Source: a virus. From it: a stretch of 37,416 nt of DNA. Numbering within the stretch: the stretch's first letter is position 1; each line of letters begins with the position of its first letter. The position numbers were made by a program, and so were the translations under genes. Shown here piece after piece: positions 30,380 to 37,416 of this stretch. The stretch lies in the IMG/VR virus record IMGVR_UViG_3300037137_000301, positions 1-37,416 of that record. One strand, 5' to 3'. The notes under the pieces were generated by a model. It was not told where the DNA came from and searched no databases. It saw nothing but the letters and a program-made list of their open reading frames with translations.

Positions 30380-30690
30380 CTTGAATACCCCAACCGAGCT
30401 ATCCGCTGCAAAGCAATATTCGCGGCCCGACGGTAATTCCTCGCTGCTTCGGAATTCTTTGCAGTATCCATCTTAGCCGCCAAATCTTCAAGTTCTTTGA
30501 TCCGCTTCTTGAGATAGACCAACTTATCTTCCGAGTTAGCCTGCACCCCCCGTAGATTGACGGTTGTTTTTTGTTCTAATGCCGCCGCACGTTTTGCCGG
30601 ATCAGAAAGTGCCTCTATTTCGTCGGCCTGCTGCTGACTAGTAAGACCGCGACCGCCCGCTCCGAAACGCCCATAATCACTGATAGGCAT
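30376..30690 (-). CDS. Hypothetical helical protein, 104 residues
   Basis: ATG 30690 with GGGAG 8 bases upstream. Residues about 50-100 form a basic-acidic coiled-coil-like helix (DKLVYLKKRIKELEDLAAKM). Sits between the portal gene and the zinc-ribbon gene. No family recognised. Confidence 0.6.
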   Translation of the reverse strand: MPISDYGRFGAGGRGLTSQQQADEIEALSDPAKRAAALEQKTTVNLRGVQANSEDKLVYLKKRIKELEDLAAKMDTAKNSEAARNYRRAANIALQRIARLGYSR

Positions 30691-30695
30691 AATAT

Positions 30696-32534
30696 TTACT
30701 CCCTAACCGGCAGGACAGCCTGCCCTTCATTCGCACCAACCTGTGCCGTTTGTCGCATCCGCGTATCTTCCGAAGGGCTAGTACGCCCAACAACCGCGCC
30801 CCTGTTCTGTTGCGTTGCGGATGAACCGACTACGCCCTTCTGCGGTTGCGGACCCATTTGAACCAACCGCATTGTATAGGCCAGTAATTCGGGGTCTTGG
30901 AAAATCTCGTCGATCCATTCAAACCCCAGAAACTTTGCTGCTCGGGTCAAAAATGCTCTGAAACTAAATGGCTGACCAATTTGCGCCATCATCTGCGAGG
31001 CTTGTGCCGCTGCGGGAATAAGTCGAACCGCCAACATTTCCAATTGCTGCAATCGAACAGTCCAATTAACGGGGGCCATTGACTGCTGCTCAATCTCGAA
31101 TGCAAAATCGAGAAAATCGCCGTTTCGTACTTCCGGCGTGAGAAATACCTGAGTCTCATTCGCTTTAGGCGGTTGAACCATTGTAAGAATGCCGTCAATC
31201 AAGCCGTATTGCGCCGGAACAATATCTCGCTTTATAAGCGGCAACCGAATCAAAGGATCGGTGTGCAAATACCACGCACAATTTCGCAGAACCGTTGTAG
31301 CCGCCGCATATACACGGTCAGCCATATACGTAATACCCGTCGAGGCATTTTGCTGCAATATGTTCGCTACGGTTGCAACATTAGTATTTACGTCGGTTCC
31401 ACCGGCCAAATTGACATTTCCCGACATACGATTAAACCACAAGTCAATTTCGGCCAAAACCCTCTCATTAACCGGATTTGCCCCCGCGAACGAGAACATC
31501 TTTGCTGCTTCGGGGTTATCCATCTTAACTGCATCAAGATTTTTAGCGTTTACGATTTCTTGCGCGTCGTCTGCAAATTGAGATTGGTATCCAAGGATGT
31601 CTTTTTGCGCCTCGGCCTGATCCAGTGTTTTTTTGCCGATTCGATTTGCCATAACATGAAGATCGTGCCAAATGCCCGCCAGAGCGACAGGAATTGGATT
31701 ATCGGGTACATCCGGCGTTAATGATAGAAAAACGTATGGACCGGTATTTGGCCCATAGTAATCTTCTTCTCGCAAATACGCCTGTGGTTCGCTGCCTTTG
31801 TATGGTAGAGTAACAATAGCATTCGCCGCAGGAAGCCAAAGTTCCAATAGGTCAATATAGTCGTGCAATTTCGCTACCTGTTGAACCGCCGTATTTGATG
31901 AGGATAAATTGCGAACCTCTTTTTGCAATCCCGGTTCATTGTCCAAAATAGACGGTAGACGCTCAATTACGGCATTGTCATACACTCCTGAATCCATCAA
32001 TAACCGGCGTTCGACCCGAATCCTTTCACCGATAAACCCCGTACCCGCCGGTTCAAGCGTTTTTGCGGTTGGATCGAAAGTAAAGTTATCGAGACTCACA
32101 TTTTCCACGAACAACTGACCCGGATCAACTGGAGATTCGCCGAAATAAACCAGTGAATCCGAGGTCGATAGACCGATCTTAAAAATTCCCATCGTAAAAA
32201 AGGCATCAACTAATCCTCTTTGTAGGATAGTTGGTAACGCAATCTTTTTTGACAATTGATTTAAAGCAAGTGCCAGAAGTTCGGCATACTGTCGATAGAT
32301 TAAATATTCAGTTTCAACAGTCGCCTTCGGATGTCGGGCGACCAGACTAGGAACAAGCGCCCGTACAGCATTGAAGGCATAGTTTAGCGGTTCGCTTCCA
32401 ACAAGTCCGTATTCTCGGTCGTAGTATTGTCCGCAGAATGCGCGAATGAACAGCAATCGGGCAGCACGGAAATTCCGTAGCCGCTTGAAACCATCTTCGG
32501 CGCTCTTGCGGAGTACCTGCGGGCTGTAATCCAT
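30696..32534 (-). CDS. Portal protein
   Basis: 612 residues, typical for podovirus portals. Follows the large terminase with a one-base overlap (TAATG; GGAG 7-8 bases upstream). The N-terminal AEDGFKRLRNFRAARLLFIR, the stem-region helices (IWHDLHVMANRIGKKTLDQA) and the helical C-terminal part with glutamine- and methionine-rich segments are in keeping with the portal or head-tail connector ring. No other gene in the window fits the role. Confidence 0.8.
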   Translation of the reverse strand: MDYSPQVLRKSAEDGFKRLRNFRAARLLFIRAFCGQYYDREYGLVGSEPLNYAFNAVRALVPSLVARHPKATVETEYLIYRQYAELLALALNQLSKKIALPTILQRGLVDAFFTMGIFKIGLSTSDSLVYFGESPVDPGQLFVENVSLDNFTFDPTAKTLEPAGTGFIGERIRVERRLLMDSGVYDNAVIERLPSILDNEPGLQKEVRNLSSSNTAVQQVAKLHDYIDLLELWLPAANAIVTLPYKGSEPQAYLREEDYYGPNTGPYVFLSLTPDVPDNPIPVALAGIWHDLHVMANRIGKKTLDQAEAQKDILGYQSQFADDAQEIVNAKNLDAVKMDNPEAAKMFSFAGANPVNERVLAEIDLWFNRMSGNVNLAGGTDVNTNVATVANILQQNASTGITYMADRVYAAATTVLRNCAWYLHTDPLIRLPLIKRDIVPAQYGLIDGILTMVQPPKANETQVFLTPEVRNGDFLDFAFEIEQQSMAPVNWTVRLQQLEMLAVRLIPAAAQASQMMAQIGQPFSFRAFLTRAAKFLGFEWIDEIFQDPELLAYTMRLVQMGPQPQKGVVGSSATQQNRGAVVGRTSPSEDTRMRQTAQVGANEGQAVLPVRE

Positions 32535-34471
32535 TATATTGCTCCACGGAAATCAAACACACGATTTTCTTTCCGCTCTTTTTCTTGTTTCTGCCAACTT
32601 TCGTACCGATGGGCGAATGAATTAACCGGCGGTCGTATCGGCTGAACCGTTTTCATTATCGACGCGCCAAATCCCATATTAAGTAGAGCATCAGCAATCA
32701 CTCTGTCGCCGTGGGTTTTCCTAGCGGACTCACTTTCCATCTGTAAGAACGCCGGACCAATCTGCCCGCCCTCAAAGTAAACATAAGATTCGGCCTCTCG
32801 TAGAGCGTCCTCGGAGGGATTCGGGAATGTCCCCTGAGCCAATGCCCGACGATAATCCCCAAGCAATTCAGCTTTTTTTTCTGCCGTACTATGCCAACCG
32901 TAACTGCGAGAATGTCCCAATCGAATGCTTCGAGCAGGAGGTCTGTCGATAAAAACACTCGGATAGTGAAAATCTTTTATAATCGCACGACCAAAATAGA
33001 TTCCTGGATCACCGTTCGACTCCCATATCATCAACGGACGCTGCCCGCGATTCGCCCCACCAAACCACAGGGCCGAAGCAACGGCAATCATTGCAAACTC
33101 ATGGGGGGCAAACATAGCACTTGCCCACTCCGCAATCTTTTTTCGCGTCTCCTTGCAACCGACAGAAATAACTGAATTACTTGCTCCCATGCCCTTACCA
33201 ATATCAATACCAAATATGTAGTTTAATGACTGGTCGGGTCGCCCGTCCACCAACGACATCCAAAACTTCCACGCTCCATTAGGTATACGTCGAACTTCAA
33301 CTGCTTCATAGACGTTCCGACGAATAATATCTTGTATTTTCATCGGGGAAATGTCGCGTTTAAATGTGAGATGAAATCCCGACAGTTCCGGCGGCTTAGC
33401 GAAAGTTTGAATACATTGTTGAATAGTAATCTTCTCAAAAAAGGTCTCGCCCGATCCGATATGGTCAATATCAACTTCTATGGCAAGTTCCTTCGGGGTT
33501 CTGATTTTCGCTTCATTATCGTACCAAGGAGAACGAAGTTTAACGACTCCGGTACTGTCGTCCTTTAACGAATACAATCCCTGTGCCTTTTCAGGGTGTT
33601 GCGTCCACGACAAGGTAATAACTTTAATCGCCCCGTCAAAACGCCATTTGGAAAACGTCGTACCCGCCCCATTCGGCGTACTTGTCGGTAATCGACATGC
33701 TGTAACATCGCGTGTTGACCGCTTGATACTTTCGCACTCCTGAATCTTTGCCGCTTCATCGATCAGAATCGCGGTACGTCGGTCAGAGGAACCAGCAGAT
33801 ATGTTGGCTGACTCACCGTCAATACGCGAATTATTCGCAAGGTTTGTCAAATGTAATGTAGTCCGGCTATACGGCGGAATCATCCATCGTGGGAGATGGT
33901 ATTGGAAATAATCAAGTTTTCCAAAAAGCGTACCGGGGTCGGCCAACTGGCCCGTGCTTTTACGACCGGGCGAATCCACCGCATCTTCCTTACGAGAAAT
34001 CATCAGAAACGACCTATCAGGCATAAATAACCACTGATGATACAGTACAACCAGATGATTCCACGTACTTCCGACATCACGAGACTTATCCGTTAAAAGA
34101 TCATATCCCTCTAAGATCGCTCTTTCGACTTCCTTGATATGTTCGTCCTGCATGGGCCACGTTATCCATGCCACATGAGATTCCGCTGATGTGCACTGGT
34201 GCGCGATTCCATCAGGTTTGATACTGAACAACCGATACGTCCAACCAAAGGTATTGGTCCACCACAATATGCTCATACTGGCGGCGGTATAAAGTTCCTG
34301 TCGAAATCTACTGTCCTTCTCCGCGACATCAAGTAAATGCCTGCGATATTCCAGGTTTTTCAACGGTTCTTTTGGTACAATTAAATTCGTTACGGGACAA
34401 CGCCAAATCGGCGGTTGATCCAAATATCGCCGTCTAATATCGTCAACTGTCAATGTCGTTTCGCTACTCAT
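32534..34471 (-). CDS. Terminase large subunit
   Basis: 645 residues. The ATPase domain has the deviant Walker A DKSRDVGST (K129-T136) and Walker B TAILIDEAA (D238, E239). The RNase H-like nuclease domain has FGIDIGKG (D423) and a late HGDRVIADAL acidic site. It pumps DNA into the prohead through the portal and cuts the concatemer. Located between a zinc protein and the portal gene, sharing ATGA and TAATG overlaps. Confidence 0.93.
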   Translation of the reverse strand: MSSETTLTVDDIRRRYLDQPPIWRCPVTNLIVPKEPLKNLEYRRHLLDVAEKDSRFRQELYTAASMSILWWTNTFGWTYRLFSIKPDGIAHQCTSAESHVAWITWPMQDEHIKEVERAILEGYDLLTDKSRDVGSTWNHLVVLYHQWLFMPDRSFLMISRKEDAVDSPGRKSTGQLADPGTLFGKLDYFQYHLPRWMIPPYSRTTLHLTNLANNSRIDGESANISAGSSDRRTAILIDEAAKIQECESIKRSTRDVTACRLPTSTPNGAGTTFSKWRFDGAIKVITLSWTQHPEKAQGLYSLKDDSTGVVKLRSPWYDNEAKIRTPKELAIEVDIDHIGSGETFFEKITIQQCIQTFAKPPELSGFHLTFKRDISPMKIQDIIRRNVYEAVEVRRIPNGAWKFWMSLVDGRPDQSLNYIFGIDIGKGMGASNSVISVGCKETRKKIAEWASAMFAPHEFAMIAVASALWFGGANRGQRPLMIWESNGDPGIYFGRAIIKDFHYPSVFIDRPPARSIRLGHSRSYGWHSTAEKKAELLGDYRRALAQGTFPNPSEDALREAESYVYFEGGQIGPAFLQMESESARKTHGDRVIADALLNMGFGASIMKTVQPIRPPVNSFAHRYESWQKQEKERKENRVFDFRGAI

Positions 34472-34680
34472 AGTTCTTCGGGAAGTGGAATAGAAACTGG
34501 TTTAACGATCTTTCGTACAATGTGCGAAAAACCCGGTGAAACCATCACTTGATGGTATTTCCCGTACCGCACCGCGCATGTATTACAAACAGTTGGAAAC
34601 TCTGCATCAAAGGCCGTTGCTATTTGACCCACGTTGCAGATTTCACATTTCTTCAATTGCGTCGGTATCAGTTTCAACAT
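34468..34680 (-). CDS. Small zinc-ribbon protein
   Basis: 70 residues. KKCEICNVGQ (C-x2-C) and VCNTCAVRYGK (C-x2-C) 17 residues later make a compact zinc ribbon. The gene starts 38 bases inside the upstream gene and ends in an ATGA overlap with the large terminase. A packaging accessory role is suggested by position only. Confidence 0.65.
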   Translation of the reverse strand: MLKLIPTQLKKCEICNVGQIATAFDAEFPTVCNTCAVRYGKYHQVMVSPGFSHIVRKIVKPVSIPLPEEL

Positions 34681-35032
34681 CTGATTTTTTTGTCATCGCG
34701 TTAATTCGATCTTTAATCATTGAGTCTAATCTGCTCAACACAGATATACCGTGCTCATCTTTTTCGTCGGCCAGTGCGGGTTTGCCCTCGCGCCGCTCTA
34801 GAATAATCTGCTGCGCCCGTTGGTCAGGAGAATACACTCGCTGACCAATAGTCTGGCCATCCGGACCTCGAATAGTCTCAACGAATCCCAATGCCTGACG
34901 CCATAACATGCGCGCCAGCATTTCGTCGTTAGTCCGAGGTTGAATTGTGCCGTCAACCCCCATACCGGATTCAGGGTTGATCTCACCGCCGATGCGTTCC
35001 AACCACTCGCTTAATGCTTTAGACTTTGCCAT
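34643..35032 (-). CDS. Terminase small subunit candidate
   Basis: 129 residues. NDEMLARMLWRQALGFVETI ... RAQQIILERREGKPALAD resembles small-terminase-like proteins that have an L-W-x-x-A-L helix and a later helix ending in E-R-x-x-G-K-P. The C-terminus is acidic. It lies one small gene away from the large terminase. No confirmed helix-turn-helix, so the call rests on this pattern and position. Confidence 0.55.
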   Translation of the reverse strand: MAKSKALSEWLERIGGEINPESGMGVDGTIQPRTNDEMLARMLWRQALGFVETIRGPDGQTIGQRVYSPDQRAQQIILERREGKPALADEKDEHGISVLSRLDSMIKDRINAMTKKSDVETDTDAIEEM

Positions 35033-35398
35033 TTATGCGGAAACCACAAAACCTTCAATGATACAGACGTTTCGTTTAGCGGAAGCACTAACACCAAAAA
35101 ACTTCGGTACGACACCCTGCGGGCAAACAAACGGACTCTGGTAATGATGTTCGTCCCCACCGTTTACGGCAAGATTTCCAATGCGCAGGCGTCTACCGGC
35201 AGCGTCGGAATTCGCCACAACAGCGTAATCTCCACCGGCTTCGATCTGAACGAAGATGTCCGTAACATGCAAATATTCGGTCGCGGCCAGTGTGTACACT
35301 GTAACTGATCCCGCACTATAGAGAATCACCTCGATACCGCCGCTGGCGTCACCATCAATATATGCCTCACCGTGAACAGGAATACCCCTATTAGACAT
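35033..35398 (-). CDS. Beta-rich structural protein candidate, 121 residues
   Basis: ATG 35398 is preferred: AAAGGAG lies 7 bases upstream and the preceding stop overlaps it (TAATG). Strand-like repeats such as GSVTVYTLAATEYLHVTDIF and IEGFVVSA suggest a small beta-barrel like those of phage head or fibre accessory proteins. Adjacent, with no gap, to the terminase candidate. Confidence 0.6.
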   Translation of the reverse strand: MSNRGIPVHGEAYIDGDASGGIEVILYSAGSVTVYTLAATEYLHVTDIFVQIEAGGDYAVVANSDAAGRRLRIGNLAVNGGDEHHYQSPFVCPQGVVPKFFGVSASAKRNVCIIEGFVVSA

Positions 35399-35717
35399 TA
35401 TCCGTCTCCTTTGAAGAAGTCCAAAACCACCTAGTAAACCGAGACCATAGGGACGTAGATGCCACTTCGGCCTCAATTGACGGCAATTTATCCATTATCT
35501 CCGTTGAACAGATCAACTTCTTATCGGCGATTTCTTTCGCAAATTCATCCGGCGTACCAAGTAACATTATCTTTCTTGCGGAACAAACATAAAATATGTT
35601 CCCCGATTCCGCGATTTTGAATGTACTCACGATGGTTCCATCATGGACCAGTACGGACTGCCCCGGTTTTAACGTACATTTACGAATCTCCGCAGTTGTT
35701 ATCGGGACTATATCCAT
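35391..35717 (-). CDS. Hypothetical protein, 108 residues
   Basis: ATG 35717 after AGGTGG. The first 40 residues look like a small beta domain (LKPGQSVLVHDGTIVSTFKI), followed by a helical section and an aromatic tail (LWSRFTRWFWTSS). No family recognised. Overlaps the next gene by 8 bases. Confidence 0.55.
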   Translation of the reverse strand: MDIVPITTAEIRKCTLKPGQSVLVHDGTIVSTFKIAESGNIFYVCSARKIMLLGTPDEFAKEIADKKLICSTEIMDKLPSIEAEVASTSLWSRFTRWFWTSSKETDNV

Positions 35718-35732
35718 TGTTCCACCTTTTGG

Positions 35733-36581
35733 TTAATTGTATCCCACATCCCAACCATAATCAGCCGCCAGACTAATCGCCGCCGCCAACCCATCCTCTC
35801 CTGGGGGAGAATTACCGGTATCCCCAAGATACGCCGTACCGAGTAAAATAGGCCCCCCGGAGGCATTCGATAAAAGCCGAATAAAAATGTCATCGACGGC
35901 ATTTTGCGTCAGTTGATTGATGGATAAGTCTACCAAATACAACTTGGTATTGGTTGAGATGTCTAATGCGGGCAACGCGCATTCGGAGGCAGAAAGTTGT
36001 GTCAACACAATGTCGCCGGTAAGATTAAGCGAAGCTAGACCAGGGTTGGAATAGCAAGAAATCTTCCATAAACCCGTTTTTCCAGACACATCCAACGAAG
36101 TCAATTGATTGGTAGCGCATGAAAATAAATAAAGTACACTAAGCGAAGAAACATCTATTGTCGTTAGTCCGTTATGCGAATACAGAAGTAGTGTTAGAAG
36201 AATGTTCTTTGACACGTCAAGCACGGTTATTACATTGTCGGTTGCAGTTAAACTGGCTAGAGCCGTGGCGACTCCCGCGGTCAATAAATTAACATTATCC
36301 GATGCGCAATTGAACCCGACAACTTTGCTCCAATCGGTACATGCAATCTTATATATCCCGACCTGATCGAAGTTACTCCCGGCGGGGGCTTTGCCAGTAA
36401 ATGTGGACACTCCGTCTGGTTTCGTCCAAATAAGATCACTGTCGCCTAAAGCCGCCGCAGTAATCACCGGATCAATCGCAGTCGTACTAGTAATGCCAAA
36501 TGACATCGTGGTCTCCGGGGCAACCGCCGTTATGCCGCCGAAGAATCCGTTGCCGATAATTTGACAGAAATCAAGTGTCAT
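35733..36581 (-). CDS. Leucine-rich-repeat protein
   Basis: 282 residues. Residues about 110-230 carry at least five repeats of about 21-22 residues of the form ITVLDVSKN, TTIDVSS, LTSLDVSGKTGLWKISC, LASLNLTGD, LPALDISTNTKLYLVDLS, the bacterial LDVSxN-type leucine-rich repeat. The N-terminal part contains a beta segment ending LIWTKPDGVSTFTGKAPAGS. Leucine-rich repeats usually bind proteins or surfaces; here the protein may be a virion surface or host-contact factor. Linked by ATGA overlap to its upstream neighbour. Confidence 0.75.
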   Translation of the reverse strand: MTLDFCQIIGNGFFGGITAVAPETTMSFGITSTTAIDPVITAAALGDSDLIWTKPDGVSTFTGKAPAGSNFDQVGIYKIACTDWSKVVGFNCASDNVNLLTAGVATALASLTATDNVITVLDVSKNILLTLLLYSHNGLTTIDVSSLSVLYLFSCATNQLTSLDVSGKTGLWKISCYSNPGLASLNLTGDIVLTQLSASECALPALDISTNTKLYLVDLSINQLTQNAVDDIFIRLLSNASGGPILLGTAYLGDTGNSPPGEDGLAAAISLAADYGWDVGYN

Positions 36582-36832
36582 TGTACCAGCAACCTATCAA
36601 TCTTGCACACCGCTGCTCGTACTAGACAATATAGGTCTATAACCCCATCGTCCTCTTTAGCATCCGTCAAATTATCGCACCATGCGCGAATGATGATATG
36701 CTCGTCAGTCGCTTCCACCAACTCACCATACACACGGGCTATTACCAATGTCCTGCTGCCCTGACAGTGATCCAGCACCGTCACTCGCACCGGTTCTCCG
36801 ATATACTCGCCGATTTCGCTCATGTTAATCAT
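36578..36832 (-). CDS. Hypothetical beta-rich protein, 84 residues
   Basis: ATG 36832 and TGA both in four-base overlaps with neighbours. The sequence GEPVRVTVLDHCQGSRTLVI ... HIIIRAWCDNLTD suggests an OB- or SH3-like small barrel. No family recognised. Confidence 0.6.
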   Translation of the reverse strand: MINMSEIGEYIGEPVRVTVLDHCQGSRTLVIARVYGELVEATDEHIIIRAWCDNLTDAKEDDGVIDLYCLVRAAVCKIDRLLVQ

Positions 36833-37041
36833 AACTTAAACTGTTTCCGTGCGGCTCGCACTTCGGATGCCGTCCACTGTTTCGACAGCACCCCCCAGTC
36901 CAATATAGCCTTCGCCACCCGCCGTAGTCGATGCGGAGGCACATCAATAATCTGATCCTCCTCTATCGGCAGCGACAACAGAAAGTCCATTGCTTCCGAA
37001 CACGCAAACTCAGCCGCTACCAGACGTTTATTCGTTGGCAT
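36829..37041 (-). CDS. Hypothetical helical protein, 70 residues
   Basis: ATG 37041 is favoured over 37077 because the first 12 codons look non-coding. Helices ... VAAEFACSEAMDFLLSLPIE ... and RRVAKAILDWGVLSKQW ... are visible. First complete gene of the - strand operon. A weak AGGG precedes the start. Confidence 0.5.
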   Translation of the reverse strand: MPTNKRLVAAEFACSEAMDFLLSLPIEEDQIIDVPPHRLRRVAKAILDWGVLSKQWTASEVRAARKQFKL

Positions 37042-37120
37042 ATAACACCCTATTTGTCTAGGTCCATCGCACCCCATATATGTTCGTTGCTGTCCCGGCG
37101 ACGACGTCTCTCATCACACC

Positions 37121-37416
37121 TCATAGCGCTGCTCCCTCCATCAGTGCCCGCACCGCCGACGCCGGGGCAGCCAGCACCGTTGAGTCCATCAACTGCCCCC
37201 GCTCACGCCCGTACCGCGACACCACACCCACCGCGCACCCGTCATCACGCACCACCGGCCCCCCGCTACATCCCGGCCATCCACCGGCGTTATACGCGAC
37301 ATATCCATCCCAGTCCGCGCTGATTACCCATCCTACGTACTCGGCCATCGTGGGTTCGTGCCCGCTGACCTGCACCCACCCGTAGGTCATTATACGTTCA
37401 CCCTGAACGGCATCGG
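37121..37416 (-). CDS. Partial trypsin-like serine protease (C-terminal end)
   Basis: The frame is open to the right edge, so the N-terminus and the histidine and aspartate of the triad are outside the window. NAGGWPGCSGGPVVRDDGCA contains the G-x-S-G-G-P active-serine motif, followed by VGVVSRYG, as in the S1/HtrA group. The region is noticeably richer in G+C than the adjacent genes. It could mature a virion protein, act on the host surface, or be a host-derived segment; the window does not decide. Confidence 0.65.
   Translation of the reverse strand, partial: DAVQGERIMTYGWVQVSGHEPTMAEYVGWVISADWDGYVAYNAGGWPGCSGGPVVRDDGCAVGVVSRYGRERGQLMDSTVLAAPASAVRALMEGAAL

Noticed and set aside
37407-37416. 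The last bases (GCATCGG) followed by base 1 almost recreate the 69-bp repeat junction, suggesting the window is a circular genome.
   Set aside because: Homology does not extend further left, three bases are missing, and neither edge gene gains a start codon when the ends are joined.

Overview
The window reads as most of the genome of a double-stranded DNA tailed bacteriophage, probably with podovirus morphology. It has a large terminase, portal, scaffold, a P22-like major capsid protein, a tail-stabilisation or tail-tube protein and three probable internal virion (ejection) proteins. It has no tape-measure, tail-sheath or tail-tube gene of the long-tailed type. Genes are packed with ATGA, TAATG or TGATG overlaps, and base composition is balanced except at the two ends, which are clearly richer in G+C. 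The host cannot be named from the sequence. A solitary repeat resembling a type I-C CRISPR repeat suggests a host lineage that carries that system.

Left arm (1-15578, + strand): early, replication and nucleotide genes. It opens with the end of a 23-residue-repeat protein whose last codons fall on a tRNA-3'-end-like sequence. A run of very small genes follows, including a helix-turn-helix protein and an intergenic stretch that folds into a strong structured RNA with a tRNA-like half. Next come a family A DNA polymerase (Leu at the 762-equivalent position), a ribosome-modulation-factor-like protein, a VRR-NUC nuclease, a Lar-like antirestriction protein, a RecB/Cas4-type nuclease, a Sak4-like ATPase, a GroES-like co-chaperonin, an SSB-like protein and a TOPRIM primase fused to an SF3 helicase. 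After these are a dNTP-hydrolase-like/DUF4406 fusion, a calcineurin-type phosphoesterase, a lipoprotein and small membrane proteins including a holin candidate. A near-consensus sigma-70 promoter sits just before the nuclease gene at 5955.

Right arm (37416-15486, - strand): packaging and virion genes. In transcription order they are a partial trypsin-like protease, small proteins, a leucine-rich-repeat protein, the small terminase candidate, a zinc protein, large terminase, portal, a zinc-ribbon protein, scaffold, major capsid, a second head protein, a connector carrying a carbohydrate-binding-like insert, tail proteins with concanavalin-like domains, and the internal proteins. The two arms converge and overlap at 15486-15578. 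No integrase, RNA polymerase, endolysin, cas gene or GroEL is recognisable.

The most interesting element is at 8964-8994: a single CRISPR repeat of type I-C form (5' GTCGC, C5/G5 hairpin, 3' GGATTGAAAC) with no array and no cas genes, at the 5' end of the primase gene. Solitary repeats of this kind in phages are known to make RNA anti-CRISPRs (Racr), which imitate crRNA and trap Cas subunits. Together with the Lar-like gene, this points to counter-defence functions within the early region.
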